From Prolixibacteraceae bacterium (GTDB lineage: Bacteria; Bacteroidota; Bacteroidia; Bacteroidales; Prolixibacteraceae), in NCBI GenBank assembly GCA_025355875.1, contig JANXYV010000132.1, positions 1 through 64,000 of the forward strand: a stretch of 64,000 nt of DNA. Reading direction: 5' to 3'. Shown here in pieces: positions 20,674 through 31,558 of this stretch. A program made the translations under genes and the position numbers. The notes below the pieces were generated by a model, which was given only the letters and a program-made list of their open reading frames with translations, was not told where the DNA came from and ran no database searches. Positions within the stretch are counted from its first letter, which is position 1; each line of letters starts with the position of its first letter.

Positions 20674-23643
20674 TTACATCTTAACCATCCGGTTCATTTG
20701 GCTATAGCCGCCGCACTCGAAACGATATAAATAAATGCCCTTCGCCACTTCTTTTCCTGAATTGTCTTTGCCATCCCAATAAAGCGTATGTACGGTAGAA
20801 ATCTGATTATCATCCATTAGGGTACGGATTATCCTCCCATTCATATCGAATATCGAAATGCGGCCATTGCCGGATTGTGGCAGTGTAAACTCAATGAATG
20901 TTCCTTCTTTGAAGGGATTTGGGTAATTCTGAAGCGATTCCGTGGTGTTTGATGCCAAAGCAAAATCGTTGATTGCGTCAGGAGTAAATGGAGTGTTATG
21001 CATTCCCGGGGTTCCAAATCCCACTGAAAAAACCCAGTTGAGTCCGGAATTATTGTCCTTTGCCGGATTGGTCAGTTCGAGCGACCAACATTTGGTCAGA
21101 TCAAAGGTTTTCCATGGAAGCACATTCGAATAGCTTACTTCATCAATGAGTTGATCATTCTGCGAAAAAAGCCTGACTGCATCTGTCTCGCTGCCCAATC
21201 CAAATTGAAAAGTCCCAATCAGGTTTTTAACTGGTCCAAAAACTGCGTTCATCTTGTCCAGATCGTTTGAAACTACCAGGTATTCGTTGGCCTTGATCCA
21301 GGTATTGGACTCAAAAATGAACTGATGATTCGCATCCGAATCGGTAAGTTTCCAACCTGAAACATTTGTATCTTCTTTACCCTTATTATAGATTTCAATC
21401 CAGTCGCCCGGATCAGGTGATGCTGCATTGTTGAAGCTGATTTCGTTGATGACCAAGTTTTCGTAATGGCTGCCATCGCTTTCAAAAATGGCGGTTAAGG
21501 CAAGATTGGCTTTGGGCGAAACCGTGATGGTTTGCATGGTACTGTTGCTGGTAATGCCTTCCCATCGGAGGAAACGATACCCTGCATTTGGTAATGCGGT
21601 CAACGTGACCGGAACATTCGGGAAATACTTTCCTTTCCACGGAAACTTTTTCAGGTTCAGGGTATTCAACTGAATACTGCCGGCGACTGAGTCAGCATTT
21701 ACAGTTACAATTTGTGCCAACTGAAAGCCAAAATCGCTGCTGATGTGTCCGAAGACATAGCCAGGCCGGGCAGTTACAAAGGTTTTGATCTGCTGTACAC
21801 GGGTGAGCCATGCAGCCTGAGTGCCCGCCTTCCATTTCGCCAAATGCCTGGTTATTTCGTCTGAAATACGGTCGCGGTCTTCGTCAACCACTTTGTTTAT
21901 CCGGGTAGGCAAAAATGTTGAATTCATTAAATCCGCAAATCGGTTCACGAACTGATTGCGGAACCCGGGATTTTCAAGCAGTTTGCGGATAATCAATGTT
22001 GACCAGGGAGGATCGTACCATTGTGTCCCATTTGGTGTAGTTGCATCGGCAAGCGTGTTATAACTTGCTGACGAAGAAAGACCCATTCCGAAATCGGTAT
22101 CATACATGATCCATCTCCATTTACTGCTGGGATCAGTAGTTTTCCAGTAACGAGTGTTATTCCCAGGCCAATCTCCATTGGCATAGAAAATCTGGGAGGC
22201 GTAATAATCGGTAAAACTTTCGATATCGATTTTTGTCGCAATACGATCGTAGTTAGCCTGAACGGTCATGGTATTCTTTTCCAGAAAATTGTACATATTC
22301 CACCAGTCATCGGCCACTCCAATCAATGGATCTCCATTGTTTTCAAGCATAATGACATCAGCTGGTTTGACATTGTTGTTCAAGGCAATAAAATTCTCGT
22401 CGATCTTTTCACGAAGGTTTAACAGACCCCAATATTCGCCATTCAGGAATATCGCTGCCGGACGGTAGGCCATCTGATCAAAATGAAGACCGATAGTCAG
22501 GCTGGCCATCAAACCATCCCGAAACATAGTATTATTCCAATCATTTCCGGAGTTACGTGTAACCAGACTGTAAAACTGATCGAATGGCCGGTCGTTGAAA
22601 ATTTTATACTTCATATATTCCTGACCATATTTTTTCCGGCAATGCACCGCCATCGATTTTTGGGCATTGACCCGAGACCAGTTCCCAAAAATCTTGATGC
22701 CGGCATCCAGGTCAATCACCCTCTTTCCTGAAGTTTCCATCATTTCGAAATGACAGGCCTTTTCCCAGTCCTGCCAGTAATTTGCAGCTAAATGAGGCAT
22801 AGGTTCGTCGAAATTAGGCCCATCTACATAGATACCAGTATTCCAATCCCACAAATCAAGTGAGTCGAGAGAAACCGAAACTACCGGCAGCTTTGTTCGG
22901 TATATGACGTATGAATTAGTAACCGTTTCGCCGGGAAGCATTCCCGATTTCAAAATCCTTGCCTTGATTACGTTTGTTTTGCTAATGCTAAACTCTCCCG
23001 AATATCTTTTTGAAGAACGGGTTGGGATCGAATTATTGGTGGTATAATAAATCGTATCTGTAGCATTGGGAGCGGTCAGTTTTACCTTAAATGGACTGGA
23101 AAAAACCCCGCCTGGAATACTGAATTCGGGAACCCCTACATTCACATCAGCGAATGATTCTTCCGAATTTTCCGCGCCCGGAGTTGGAGTGGTGAAAATC
23201 GCCCAATCCTTGGGGTCTTTTCGGGTGCGGCCATACGAGGTGTTTAATTTAAGTGCGATAACTTTTACACTATCGACGATAGAAGCTCCCGGATTAAACA
23301 AGTAAACCGACTCTCCATCGGAGCTAATTTTAAAATTGGTATGAAGTTCTCCTCCAAGAAGGTTTTTCCCGGAAGCAAAAACGATCAGGTATTTCCCGGG
23401 GCTAAGGGCTCTGTCAGGAAAGACCCACTTAAATGGTTCGTCAATTCGGTCTGTCAATCCATACCCCCCAAGGTTCATGACATTTTTCCCTGAATTGTAT
23501 AATTCAATCCAATCGGGAGCATCGCCCGATTGGTCTGTAAAAATCCCTCCATTGGAGCTCATTACTTCATTAATCCTAATCGGATTTATACCGGCAAACA
23601 AAGTCGTGGAAATGCAGCAAAAGGCGAGTAGTAATAGTTTCAT
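20674..23643 (-). CDS. CotH-kinase family protein with lamin-tail domains and T9SS C-terminal sorting domain
   Basis: Two LTD regions (INEVMSSNGG..DWIELYNSG; INEISFNN..GDWIEIYNKG), CHB_HEX-like IYYTTNNSIPT, CotH motif WIMYDTDFGMGLS, InlB-like repeat, and terminal YPNPFKEGT...GIYLYRFECGGYSQMNRMVKM. Confidence 0.87.
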   Translation of the reverse strand: MKLLLLAFCCISTTLFAGINPIRINEVMSSNGGIFTDQSGDAPDWIELYNSGKNVMNLGGYGLTDRIDEPFKWVFPDRALSPGKYLIVFASGKNLLGGELHTNFKISSDGESVYLFNPGASIVDSVKVIALKLNTSYGRTRKDPKDWAIFTTPTPGAENSEESFADVNVGVPEFSIPGGVFSSPFKVKLTAPNATDTIYYTTNNSIPTRSSKRYSGEFSISKTNVIKARILKSGMLPGETVTNSYVIYRTKLPVVSVSLDSLDLWDWNTGIYVDGPNFDEPMPHLAANYWQDWEKACHFEMMETSGKRVIDLDAGIKIFGNWSRVNAQKSMAVHCRKKYGQEYMKYKIFNDRPFDQFYSLVTRNSGNDWNNTMFRDGLMASLTIGLHFDQMAYRPAAIFLNGEYWGLLNLREKIDENFIALNNNVKPADVIMLENNGDPLIGVADDWWNMYNFLEKNTMTVQANYDRIATKIDIESFTDYYASQIFYANGDWPGNNTRYWKTTDPSSKWRWIMYDTDFGMGLSSSASYNTLADATTPNGTQWYDPPWSTLIIRKLLENPGFRNQFVNRFADLMNSTFLPTRINKVVDEDRDRISDEITRHLAKWKAGTQAAWLTRVQQIKTFVTARPGYVFGHISSDFGFQLAQIVTVNADSVAGSIQLNTLNLKKFPWKGKYFPNVPVTLTALPNAGYRFLRWEGITSNSTMQTITVSPKANLALTAIFESDGSHYENLVINEISFNNAASPDPGDWIEIYNKGKEDTNVSGWKLTDSDANHQFIFESNTWIKANEYLVVSNDLDKMNAVFGPVKNLIGTFQFGLGSETDAVRLFSQNDQLIDEVSYSNVLPWKTFDLTKCWSLELTNPAKDNNSGLNWVFSVGFGTPGMHNTPFTPDAINDFALASNTTESLQNYPNPFKEGTFIEFTLPQSGNGRISIFDMNGRIIRTLMDDNQISTVHTLYWDGKDNSGKEVAKGIYLYRFECGGYSQMNRMVKM

Positions 23644-23726
23644 GTTTAGGAAGATGTTGTTTTCCGAATTTAGGTTGCGCAAATTTAGAAACAATTAGAT
23701 CATCTGAAACATCACTTTGACACATC

Positions 23727-24338
23727 TCAAATTCTTGTTTTCTCAGGTTTCGGGATTTGCACCGAAAACTCTGCCTCCACATAACTGGTAATCTCAGCGA
23801 AGAAACTTCGGAACAGAAGCTCCATCTGATCGTATTCGCGAATCAAAACCTCAACGGCCCAGACGCTTTTTGCAGGTAACGAAGTATGGTGTGACATAAT
23901 TTCAAGAACATGAAACATCGATTCGCGATGGGCATACGACTCCAGACGTTTGTGCTGAATCAGAAAAGGCAGAAATTGCTTAACCTTGAATGGCAATAAT
24001 AAAAAATTAGAAAGAAAAACGGCGTGAGCATGTTTTGAAAATTGCCTCAGGGTGTACACCGAATACTCCGGCCAGTTTGATGCCAGAAAATGATCCATAA
24101 AAACATCGGCTACGATGCCAGCATACCTACCATACCCGGGCTTCAGGAATTGAATGAATTCCCTGACATCGGCATGCTGATCGGTAAACACATCGATGCT
24201 CCGGTGCATTTGAATGCCATATGCTACCTGATCCGGAAAGTTTTGATATTTATTGCCCTTTACAAAATCGCCGATAAAATTCCCAAGGACAATTTCGTCC
24301 GATTCGCCCGATAAATATATATGTGCCAAAAAATTCAT
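23727..24338 (-). CDS. ACP phosphodiesterase (AcpH/DUF479)
   Basis: MNFLAHIYLSGESDEIVLGNFIGDFVKG, signature N-terminus. Confidence 0.88.
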   Translation of the reverse strand: MNFLAHIYLSGESDEIVLGNFIGDFVKGNKYQNFPDQVAYGIQMHRSIDVFTDQHADVREFIQFLKPGYGRYAGIVADVFMDHFLASNWPEYSVYTLRQFSKHAHAVFLSNFLLLPFKVKQFLPFLIQHKRLESYAHRESMFHVLEIMSHHTSLPAKSVWAVEVLIREYDQMELLFRSFFAEITSYVEAEFSVQIPKPEKTRI

Positions 24339-24385
24339 AAAACACTGGCATAAAGAATAATCTTACTACCGAAATTCTTTGGGTT

Positions 24386-25282
24386 TTATGTTTTATCCTG
24401 AGCCAAGGTCAAAACTATCACCCCTAAAATAGTAATTCCCCCTCCAATCAGCTGAATAGGAAGCGGAAAATTACCGAAGTAGAACCAGGCAATGATCAGT
24501 ACAAAAATTCCTTTCAGACTCTGAATAATCGATGAGCGGGACGCTGCAATGTACCTATAAGAATAATACAGTGACAACAGACCCAAAAAAGAACCGAAGA
24601 ATGCTCCCAAGGCGATATTTCCGAATGCATTCGCAGGTATGGCTAACGGTAGGCCGCTCCAGCTGAAATAACCCAGAAAAAAAAGAAAAATCCAACCGCT
24701 TGAATTCAGGTTGAAAATGACCGGACTTGCCATTCGGACATTCTTTTTCACAATGACCGAAAATGTGGCCGCCAGAAAAGTATTGATTAGCACAAATCCT
24801 GTTCCGGGAATAAAAAGTTTTTGCCAGTCGAGTTCACCGGTGTAACTGATTATAAATGCACCCGTGATGGCCAGTATCCCTCCAATTGCTTCAAAAAGCG
24901 TGAACCGTTCGTTCAGGAAAAGGATGCTTAAAGCGATTAAAAAAACCGGAAACAAATTGCCCAGAAACGAGGTCACTGAAGGATCAGGAATGGTACGGAT
25001 GGCCAGAAAAAACGTAATATTCGAACCCAGATCGATTGCAGCCAGCAGGATCAGCAAACCAAAGACTTTCCGGGGAAAGGCCATTATCTCCGTTATCTTT
25101 CCCGAGAAAATGGCCAGCAACAAATTAAGCAGAAAGGCAATCCCAAAATAATAAAGGCCGAACTGGGCCAACTTAACCTGATTCAGTCCGGCTTTGCTAA
25201 AAACATACAGGCTTGAAAATGCAATGGTTCCAGCCATCGCCCATACATAACCTTTCCATTGTTCTGATTGTTTTTCTGCCAT
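24386..25282 (-). CDS. EamA/DMT-family transporter
   Basis: Ten-TM drug/metabolite transporter pattern; likely start MAEKQSEQW. Confidence 0.85.
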   Translation of the reverse strand: MAEKQSEQWKGYVWAMAGTIAFSSLYVFSKAGLNQVKLAQFGLYYFGIAFLLNLLLAIFSGKITEIMAFPRKVFGLLILLAAIDLGSNITFFLAIRTIPDPSVTSFLGNLFPVFLIALSILFLNERFTLFEAIGGILAITGAFIISYTGELDWQKLFIPGTGFVLINTFLAATFSVIVKKNVRMASPVIFNLNSSGWIFLFFLGYFSWSGLPLAIPANAFGNIALGAFFGSFLGLLSLYYSYRYIAASRSSIIQSLKGIFVLIIAWFYFGNFPLPIQLIGGGITILGVIVLTLAQDKT

Positions 25283-25344
25283 TTCTGAAAATAGGAAGGA
25301 GAAACCTCGTGATTGAAATTTCTCCTTGATGAACAACTGAAATT

Positions 25345-26340
25345 CTATCTGAGGTGTTCGGTCAATAATCTGATTTCAATGGACGGAGAAATATTTTCGT
25401 ACAAAATATTGTAAACTGCTTCTGAAATCGGCATGTTCACCCTGAATTCCTCATTGATCTCCTTAATGGATTTTGCTGCATAATAACCTTCAGCCACCAT
25501 GTGCATCTCAAGTTGTGCCGACCGCACCGAATATCCTTTGCCAATCATGGTTCCAAAGGTACGGTTGCGCGAAAACTGGGAATAAGCCGTTACCAGCAAG
25601 TCTCCCAAATAAGCCGAACTCTTGATATCGCGGGTAATCGGGTGAACTTTATCTACAAATCGTTTGATTTCCTGAATGGCATTCGAAATCAGGACCGCCT
25701 GAAAATTATCTCCATAGCGCAAACCATGAACAATTCCGGAGGCAATGGCGATAATGTTTTTGAGTACAGAAGCATATTCAGTTCCATAGATATCGTCGGA
25801 AACATGGGTGCGGATATACGGACATTCCAAACGGAAGGCAAAGGCACGGGCCTTTTTGACATCCGGACAGGCAATGGTGAGGTACGACAAGCGTTCCAGC
25901 GCAACCTCCTCGGCATGGCAAGGTCCGGCAATTACCCCAATCCGTTCGTACGGAATATTGAAATACTGATGAAGATATTGTCCGACAATCAGATTGTCTT
26001 CAGGAACAATCCCTTTGATGGCCGAAACCACAAATTTCTGGCTTAAATCAACCGTCAGGCCAGTCATGGCATCTTTTAAAAAGGCAGAAGGAATGGCCAG
26101 AATGACAATATCCACTCCATCGATGGCCGCATTGATGTCGGTAAAAAAGTTCAGCCGGCTCACGTCAAATTCAACGCCGCGCAAGTAGCTGGGATTGTGC
26201 TTGAAACGTTTGAATTGTTCAATATTGTCAGGGTTCCGGAAATACCAGTTGATGCTATCGACATTGTGCAAAAGAATTTTTGCCAGAGCCGTTGCCCAAC
26301 TTCCACTTCCGATAATTGCTATTTTTGAGTTTGAAAACAT
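25345..26340 (-). CDS. gpsA: NAD(P)H-dependent glycerol-3-phosphate dehydrogenase
   Basis: IAIIGSGSWATALAKIL, AGPCHAEEVA, LKNIIAIASGI. Confidence 0.93.
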   Translation of the reverse strand: MFSNSKIAIIGSGSWATALAKILLHNVDSINWYFRNPDNIEQFKRFKHNPSYLRGVEFDVSRLNFFTDINAAIDGVDIVILAIPSAFLKDAMTGLTVDLSQKFVVSAIKGIVPEDNLIVGQYLHQYFNIPYERIGVIAGPCHAEEVALERLSYLTIACPDVKKARAFAFRLECPYIRTHVSDDIYGTEYASVLKNIIAIASGIVHGLRYGDNFQAVLISNAIQEIKRFVDKVHPITRDIKSSAYLGDLLVTAYSQFSRNRTFGTMIGKGYSVRSAQLEMHMVAEGYYAAKSIKEINEEFRVNMPISEAVYNILYENISPSIEIRLLTEHLR

Positions 26341-26356
26341 TTCTGATCTTTCTGAA

Positions 26357-28081
26357 TTACGACAACCATTTATTCACCTCATCCAGGCTCGGGTTGTCCA
26401 AACCAAGTTTATTTTTTTTGTTGAACCCGCAAATGTCGTTAAAAAATTTTCCGGCCTTCATCTCTTTTAAATCTTTCACTTTTTTAACTCCAATTTTCCG
26501 GATTACTTCAATCCATTCGGCAGTAATCCCCAACTCCAAAAATTTTTCATCCGGATCGCTGGTCTCGGCAGGTTTTTCAGGTTTCATCTGAGGAAAGAAA
26601 AGAACATCCTGAATCGACAAATTGTTGGTCATGAACATGGTCAAACGGTCGATCCCGATCCCCATTCCTGAAGTTGGCGGCATACCGTATTCCAAGGCAC
26701 GCAGGAAATCCTGGTCGATGAACATCGCTTCATCGTCGCCCTTTTCCGACAGTTTCATCTGATCTTCAAAACGTTCGCGCTGATCAATCGGATCGTTTAA
26801 TTCTGAATAGGCATTGGCCAGTTCTTTCCCGTTGACCATCAGTTCAAACCGTTCGGTCAAACCCGGAACGGAGCGATGTTTCTTGGTCAGTGGCGACATC
26901 TCGACCGGATAGTCGATGATGAAGGTTGGCTGAATATAATGATGCTCACATTTTTCACCAAATATTTCATCAATCATCTTTCCCTTGCCCATCGTTTTAT
27001 CGGTCTCGATGCCAAGCTGTTTGCAGATGTCGCGGAGCTCCTCTTCGGTTTTTCCGGAGATTTCAAACCCGGTATGTTCCCGAATGGCTTCGTACATGGT
27101 CACCCGCTTGAATGGGCGCTGGTAATCAATTTCAATTTCGCCCAGCTGGACTTTCGTCGTTCCGTGCAGGGCGATGGCAACGCGTTCAACCATTTCTTCG
27201 GTGAAATTCATCATCCAGAGGTAGTCTTTGTAGGCTACATAGATTTCCATCACGGTAAATTCAGGATTGTGAGTGCGATCCATTCCTTCGTTCCGGAAGT
27301 CTTTGGCGAACTCATATACGCCATCAAATCCGCCAACAATCAGGCGTTTCAGGTAAAGTTCATTCGCAACCCGCAAATAGAGTGGTATATTCAGTGCATT
27401 GTGATGAGTAATAAATGGACGTGCCGTTGCGCCTCCCGGTATGGATTGCAAAATGGGCGTTTCAACTTCAAGGTAACCTTGTTCGTTGAAAAACTGCCGC
27501 ATAGTATTGATTATTTTCGACCGTTTCAGGAAGGTATCTTTCACATAGGGATTGACAATCAGATCAACATATCGTTGCCGGTAACGCATTTCCGGATCGG
27601 TAACTGCATCGAACAATTGTCCGTCCTTTTCTTTGACAATAGGCAAAGGACGCAAAGATTTACTCAGCACAAAAAGTTCTTTTACATGAACCGAAAGCTC
27701 GCCCACCTGGGTAATGAAGGCAAAACCCTTGACTCCCACTACATCGCCAATATCGAGCAACTTCTTAAACACCTCGTTGTAAAGGGTTTTATCTTCGTCA
27801 GGACAAATCTCGTCGCGATTTACATAAAGCTGTAATCTTCCGGTTGAATCCTGCAATTCAGCAAACGAGGCTTTACCCATAATCCGGCGGCTCATGATGC
27901 GACCAGCCAAAGCTATTTCCTGAAAGTTATTCAATTCAGCACTGTAATTTTCTTTGATTTCGAGAGTGGAAACATTTACAGGGAATTCAGCTGCCGGGTA
28001 AGGATCTATGCCTAACTCCTTCATTTTCTGTAAGGAGTTCCTCCTGACAATTTCCTGTTCGCTTAATTCTGTTAGACTCAT
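26357..28081 (-). CDS. lysS: Lysyl-tRNA synthetase (class II) with C-terminal extension
   Basis: Class II motifs [36 protein letters not shown]. Confidence 0.95.
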   Translation of the reverse strand: MSLTELSEQEIVRRNSLQKMKELGIDPYPAAEFPVNVSTLEIKENYSAELNNFQEIALAGRIMSRRIMGKASFAELQDSTGRLQLYVNRDEICPDEDKTLYNEVFKKLLDIGDVVGVKGFAFITQVGELSVHVKELFVLSKSLRPLPIVKEKDGQLFDAVTDPEMRYRQRYVDLIVNPYVKDTFLKRSKIINTMRQFFNEQGYLEVETPILQSIPGGATARPFITHHNALNIPLYLRVANELYLKRLIVGGFDGVYEFAKDFRNEGMDRTHNPEFTVMEIYVAYKDYLWMMNFTEEMVERVAIALHGTTKVQLGEIEIDYQRPFKRVTMYEAIREHTGFEISGKTEEELRDICKQLGIETDKTMGKGKMIDEIFGEKCEHHYIQPTFIIDYPVEMSPLTKKHRSVPGLTERFELMVNGKELANAYSELNDPIDQRERFEDQMKLSEKGDDEAMFIDQDFLRALEYGMPPTSGMGIGIDRLTMFMTNNLSIQDVLFFPQMKPEKPAETSDPDEKFLELGITAEWIEVIRKIGVKKVKDLKEMKAGKFFNDICGFNKKNKLGLDNPSLDEVNKWLS

Positions 28082-28120
28082 TCTGTCGGAACTAATTCGG
28101 TTTTCTAAAAAATTTCACGC

Positions 28121-28128
28121 AAAGATAG
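28121..28128 (-). promoter_or_regulatory. -7 box of lysS promoter
   Basis: Minus strand TATCTTTG (TAnnTTTG); no well-spaced TTTG -33 box seen. Confidence 0.5.
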
Positions 28129-28179
28129 CAAACTATTACAAATTGGAATTATTAACAAAATGTCAATTAATGAATAGGA

Positions 28180-28215
28180 TTTGTTTTCCAGTTCTGCGTT
28201 CATTTTTTATCTTTG
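28180..28215 (+). promoter_or_regulatory. Candidate recJ promoter, divergent from lysS
   Basis: TTTG (28180) ... TATCTTTG (28208-28215); spacing 24 nt, longer than the usual 19-21. Confidence 0.45.
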
Positions 28216-28256
28216 AGAAATTTTTGCGCAAAACGTAATTGTTCTAAACGAAACGA

Positions 28257-29978
28257 ATGGATAAGGTCTGGAATATTAAAAAAGAGGGCGACATCAATAT
28301 TATTAAACATTTATCAGTAGCGCTAAATGTCAATATGGTTGTAGCCAATCTTTTAGCTCAAAGAGGCGTCAGCACGTACGCCGAAGCCCAGGCTTTTTTC
28401 CGGCCAAAACTGACCGATCTCCACGATCCTTTTCTGATGAAAGACATGGACAAAGCGGTGGAAAGATTGGAACGGGCAATTGATAATCAGGAGAAAGTTT
28501 TGGTATACGGCGATTACGACGTGGATGGTACAACTTCGGTGGCCATGATGTACCAATTCCTTCGCTCACGGCTGCAAAACCTCGACTATTATATTCCCGA
28601 TCGGTATTCTGAAGGGTATGGAATTTCAAAAGCCAGCATACTTTATGCTGCCGAACAAAATATTTCGCTGGTTATTGTGCTCGATTGCGGAATCAAAGCC
28701 ATCGAGAAAATTAAGATGGCAAAAGAACTGGGTATTGATTTTATCATCTGCGATCACCACAATCCGGATGAAACCATTCCTGATGCCATAGCTGTTTTGG
28801 ATCCCAAAAGACCTGATTGCTGCTATCCGTACAAGGAACTTTCGGGCTGCGGAGTAGGCTTCAAACTTCTTCAGGCATTTTCGGTAAAAAACAATATTCC
28901 ATTTTCCGAATTAGCTGAATTACTGGACCTTCTCGTGGTTAGTATTGCTTCCGACATTGTTCCGGTAACCGGAGAAAACAGGGTTTTGGCCTATTATGGC
29001 CTGAAAAAACTCAATTCTTCACCAAGTATCGGCCTGAAAACGATCATGCAATATTCGGGTTTGAATTCCGAAGAAATATCGGTCAGTGATATCGTTTTCA
29101 AGATCGGCCCACGGCTCAATGCCTCCGGAAGAATTGAACACGGCAAAAAATCGGTGGCCATATTGACTTCCACCAACGAAGATGCCGCACTTTTACTTGG
29201 CGACGAAATCAATTCGTACAACGAAATCCGGAAAACGCTCGACCGTGACATCACTCTGGAAGCCTTGGAAATGATTCAGCGCGATCCGGTGCATGAAGGC
29301 AAAAATGCAACTGTTTTATACAACCGCGACTGGCACAAAGGAGTCGTTGGGATCGTTGCTTCGCGGCTTACCGAACACTTTTACCGGCCAACGGTAGTTT
29401 TGACCGAATCGAATGGGCTGGCCACCGGATCGGCACGATCGGTGCGCGATTTCGATTTGTATGAAGCCATCGGCGCCTGCAGCGATTTGCTCGAATCGTA
29501 TGGGGGGCACATGTATGCGGCAGGCCTGACTTTGAAAATCGAAAACATTTACGAATTTTCGAAACGCTTTGAAGACATCGTAACCAAACAGATAACCAAC
29601 CAACAGCAGACCGAATCGATTGAAGCGGATGCCAAAATTTACCTTTCAGATATCACCCCGAAATTTTACCGGCTCCTCAAGCAATTTGCCCCGTATGGCC
29701 CGCACAATATGGTGCCGGTTTTTGTTACTGAAAATGTGTTGGATAGCGGTACCAGCCGTTCAGTAGGAAAGAACCAGGAACATCTCAAACTGGAATTAAT
29801 TGAGCCAACCAGTAATTCATCAAAATTTGCCGGGATTGCTTTTAACCAGTCTCATCATATTGATGCCATCACTCAAGGCCTTCCTTTCGATATTTGCTAT
29901 TCGATTGCTGAAAATGAATTCCGTGGAAAAACAAACCTCCAACTTTACATCAGGGATATCAAGTCGAAAATGTATTGA
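28257..29978 (+). CDS. recJ: Single-stranded-DNA-specific exonuclease RecJ
   Basis: VYGDYDVDGTTS, ICDHHNP, DHH/DHHA1 family. Confidence 0.94.
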   Translation: MDKVWNIKKEGDINIIKHLSVALNVNMVVANLLAQRGVSTYAEAQAFFRPKLTDLHDPFLMKDMDKAVERLERAIDNQEKVLVYGDYDVDGTTSVAMMYQFLRSRLQNLDYYIPDRYSEGYGISKASILYAAEQNISLVIVLDCGIKAIEKIKMAKELGIDFIICDHHNPDETIPDAIAVLDPKRPDCCYPYKELSGCGVGFKLLQAFSVKNNIPFSELAELLDLLVVSIASDIVPVTGENRVLAYYGLKKLNSSPSIGLKTIMQYSGLNSEEISVSDIVFKIGPRLNASGRIEHGKKSVAILTSTNEDAALLLGDEINSYNEIRKTLDRDITLEALEMIQRDPVHEGKNATVLYNRDWHKGVVGIVASRLTEHFYRPTVVLTESNGLATGSARSVRDFDLYEAIGACSDLLESYGGHMYAAGLTLKIENIYEFSKRFEDIVTKQITNQQQTESIEADAKIYLSDITPKFYRLLKQFAPYGPHNMVPVFVTENVLDSGTSRSVGKNQEHLKLELIEPTSNSSKFAGIAFNQSHHIDAITQGLPFDICYSIAENEFRGKTNLQLYIRDIKSKMY

Positions 29979-30149
29979 TCCGATCTGAAGAAAAATTTCG
30001 AGTTTTTACCTGATCTGTTGGCAAATAAACTGATGAAAAGGTGTGTTTGAAATCGTTCAGAACAAACAATCGATCTGGCATAAACGTTCTACTCTTGTCG
30101 AAGATCAAAAAATCGAAAAAAATAAATCCCAAAATTTCAACTCAAAAAG

Positions 30150-31460
30150 ATGCCAGTAAATATTCCGGAAACGGCCCAGAAACGAATTGTGATTATCGGT
30201 GCAGGTTTTGGTGGCCTTAAACTGGCTCAAAAGCTCATCGGATCGGGTTACCAGATTGTACTCATTGATAAGAACAATTACCACCAGTTTCAGCCCCTGT
30301 TCTATCAGGTTGCCAGTGCCGGGATCGAACCCAGTTCCATCCTTTTCCCACTCCGGAAAATTTTTCAGAAACAAAAAGATGTGTACATCCGGGTTGGCGA
30401 GGTTTATTCGGTCGACACTCAAAAAAAAGAACTTCAGACCAGTCTCGACACGGTTTGGTATGATTATCTGGTCATTTCTACCGGAGTAAATTCCAATTTT
30501 TTCGGCATGAAAAACATGGAAGAATTTGCCATTCCAATGAAATCGGTTTCGGAAGCAATGGCACTTCGTAACCGTCTTTTGCAAAGTTTTGAGAAAGCGG
30601 TGACCTTACGCGATCAGAATGCCCGGAAAGCATTACTGAATGTGATCATCGTGGGCGGTGGACCCACCGGGGTTGAAGTAGCCGGGGCCATTGCTGAAAT
30701 GAAGAAGTTCGTACTTCCCAAAGATTATCCCGACCTGAACTTTGATCTCATGCAGATCAGTTTGATCGAAGGGTCTCCAGTGCTTTTGGGTGGTATGTCG
30801 AAGCACGCTTCGGCAAAAGCCTTTTACTACCTGAACAGGCTAGGTATAAACGTTTCCTTAAATACGCGGGTCACCGATTTTAATGGAAGTATTCTCACCT
30901 TTGGTGATGGATCCACCATTGAAACGAAAACCGTGATATGGGCAGCAGGAATCAGCGGAGTTGTACCTGACGGATTTCAAAAAGATACCATAGGAAGGGG
31001 GAACAGGCTTCAGGTTGACCTATACAACCGAGTCAACGGTTTTGAGGACATTTTTGCCATCGGCGACGTATCGGTCATGCAAACACCCGAACATCCCAAC
31101 GGACACCCGCAAGTGGCTCAGGTTGCTATTCAGCAGGGAAGAAATCTGGCACAAAGTTTTATCAACATGAAGAGAAATTCAGGTTTGCATCCGTTCCGGT
31201 ACATCGACCGCGGGTCGATGGCAACGATTGGAAGGAACCGTGCCGTTGCCGATCTTTCTTTCCTGAAATTCAGCGGGCTGATTGCCTGGTACACCTGGAT
31301 GTTTGTGCATCTGATGGCAATTGTTGGCGTCAAAAACCGGCTTTTGATCTTCATCAACTGGATGTGGAATTACCTGACCTACGACCAATCACTTCGGCTG
31401 ATTTTATGGGCGGCAAAGAAAGACCCAAATAAAGTGATTTCTCCGCTGGACAGGCAATAG
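30150..31460 (+). CDS. NAD(P)/FAD-dependent oxidoreductase, type II NADH dehydrogenase-like
   Basis: IVIIGAGFGGLKLAQKL, VGGGPTGVEVAGAIAEM, IFAIGDVSVM. Confidence 0.88.
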   Translation: MPVNIPETAQKRIVIIGAGFGGLKLAQKLIGSGYQIVLIDKNNYHQFQPLFYQVASAGIEPSSILFPLRKIFQKQKDVYIRVGEVYSVDTQKKELQTSLDTVWYDYLVISTGVNSNFFGMKNMEEFAIPMKSVSEAMALRNRLLQSFEKAVTLRDQNARKALLNVIIVGGGPTGVEVAGAIAEMKKFVLPKDYPDLNFDLMQISLIEGSPVLLGGMSKHASAKAFYYLNRLGINVSLNTRVTDFNGSILTFGDGSTIETKTVIWAAGISGVVPDGFQKDTIGRGNRLQVDLYNRVNGFEDIFAIGDVSVMQTPEHPNGHPQVAQVAIQQGRNLAQSFINMKRNSGLHPFRYIDRGSMATIGRNRAVADLSFLKFSGLIAWYTWMFVHLMAIVGVKNRLLIFINWMWNYLTYDQSLRLILWAAKKDPNKVISPLDRQ

Positions 31461-31558
31461 AATATTGTACAAATCCGGTAATAAAGAGAATTTCAAAGTT
31501 CTTAATCCAAACCTATCCATTTATCTTTAGAATCATACAGTCAGCTATAAATCAGATT

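Noticed and set aside
26876-27835. 319-aa plus-strand ORF
   Set aside because: Fully antisense to lysS; low-complexity F/H-rich translation, a shadow ORF of a conserved gene
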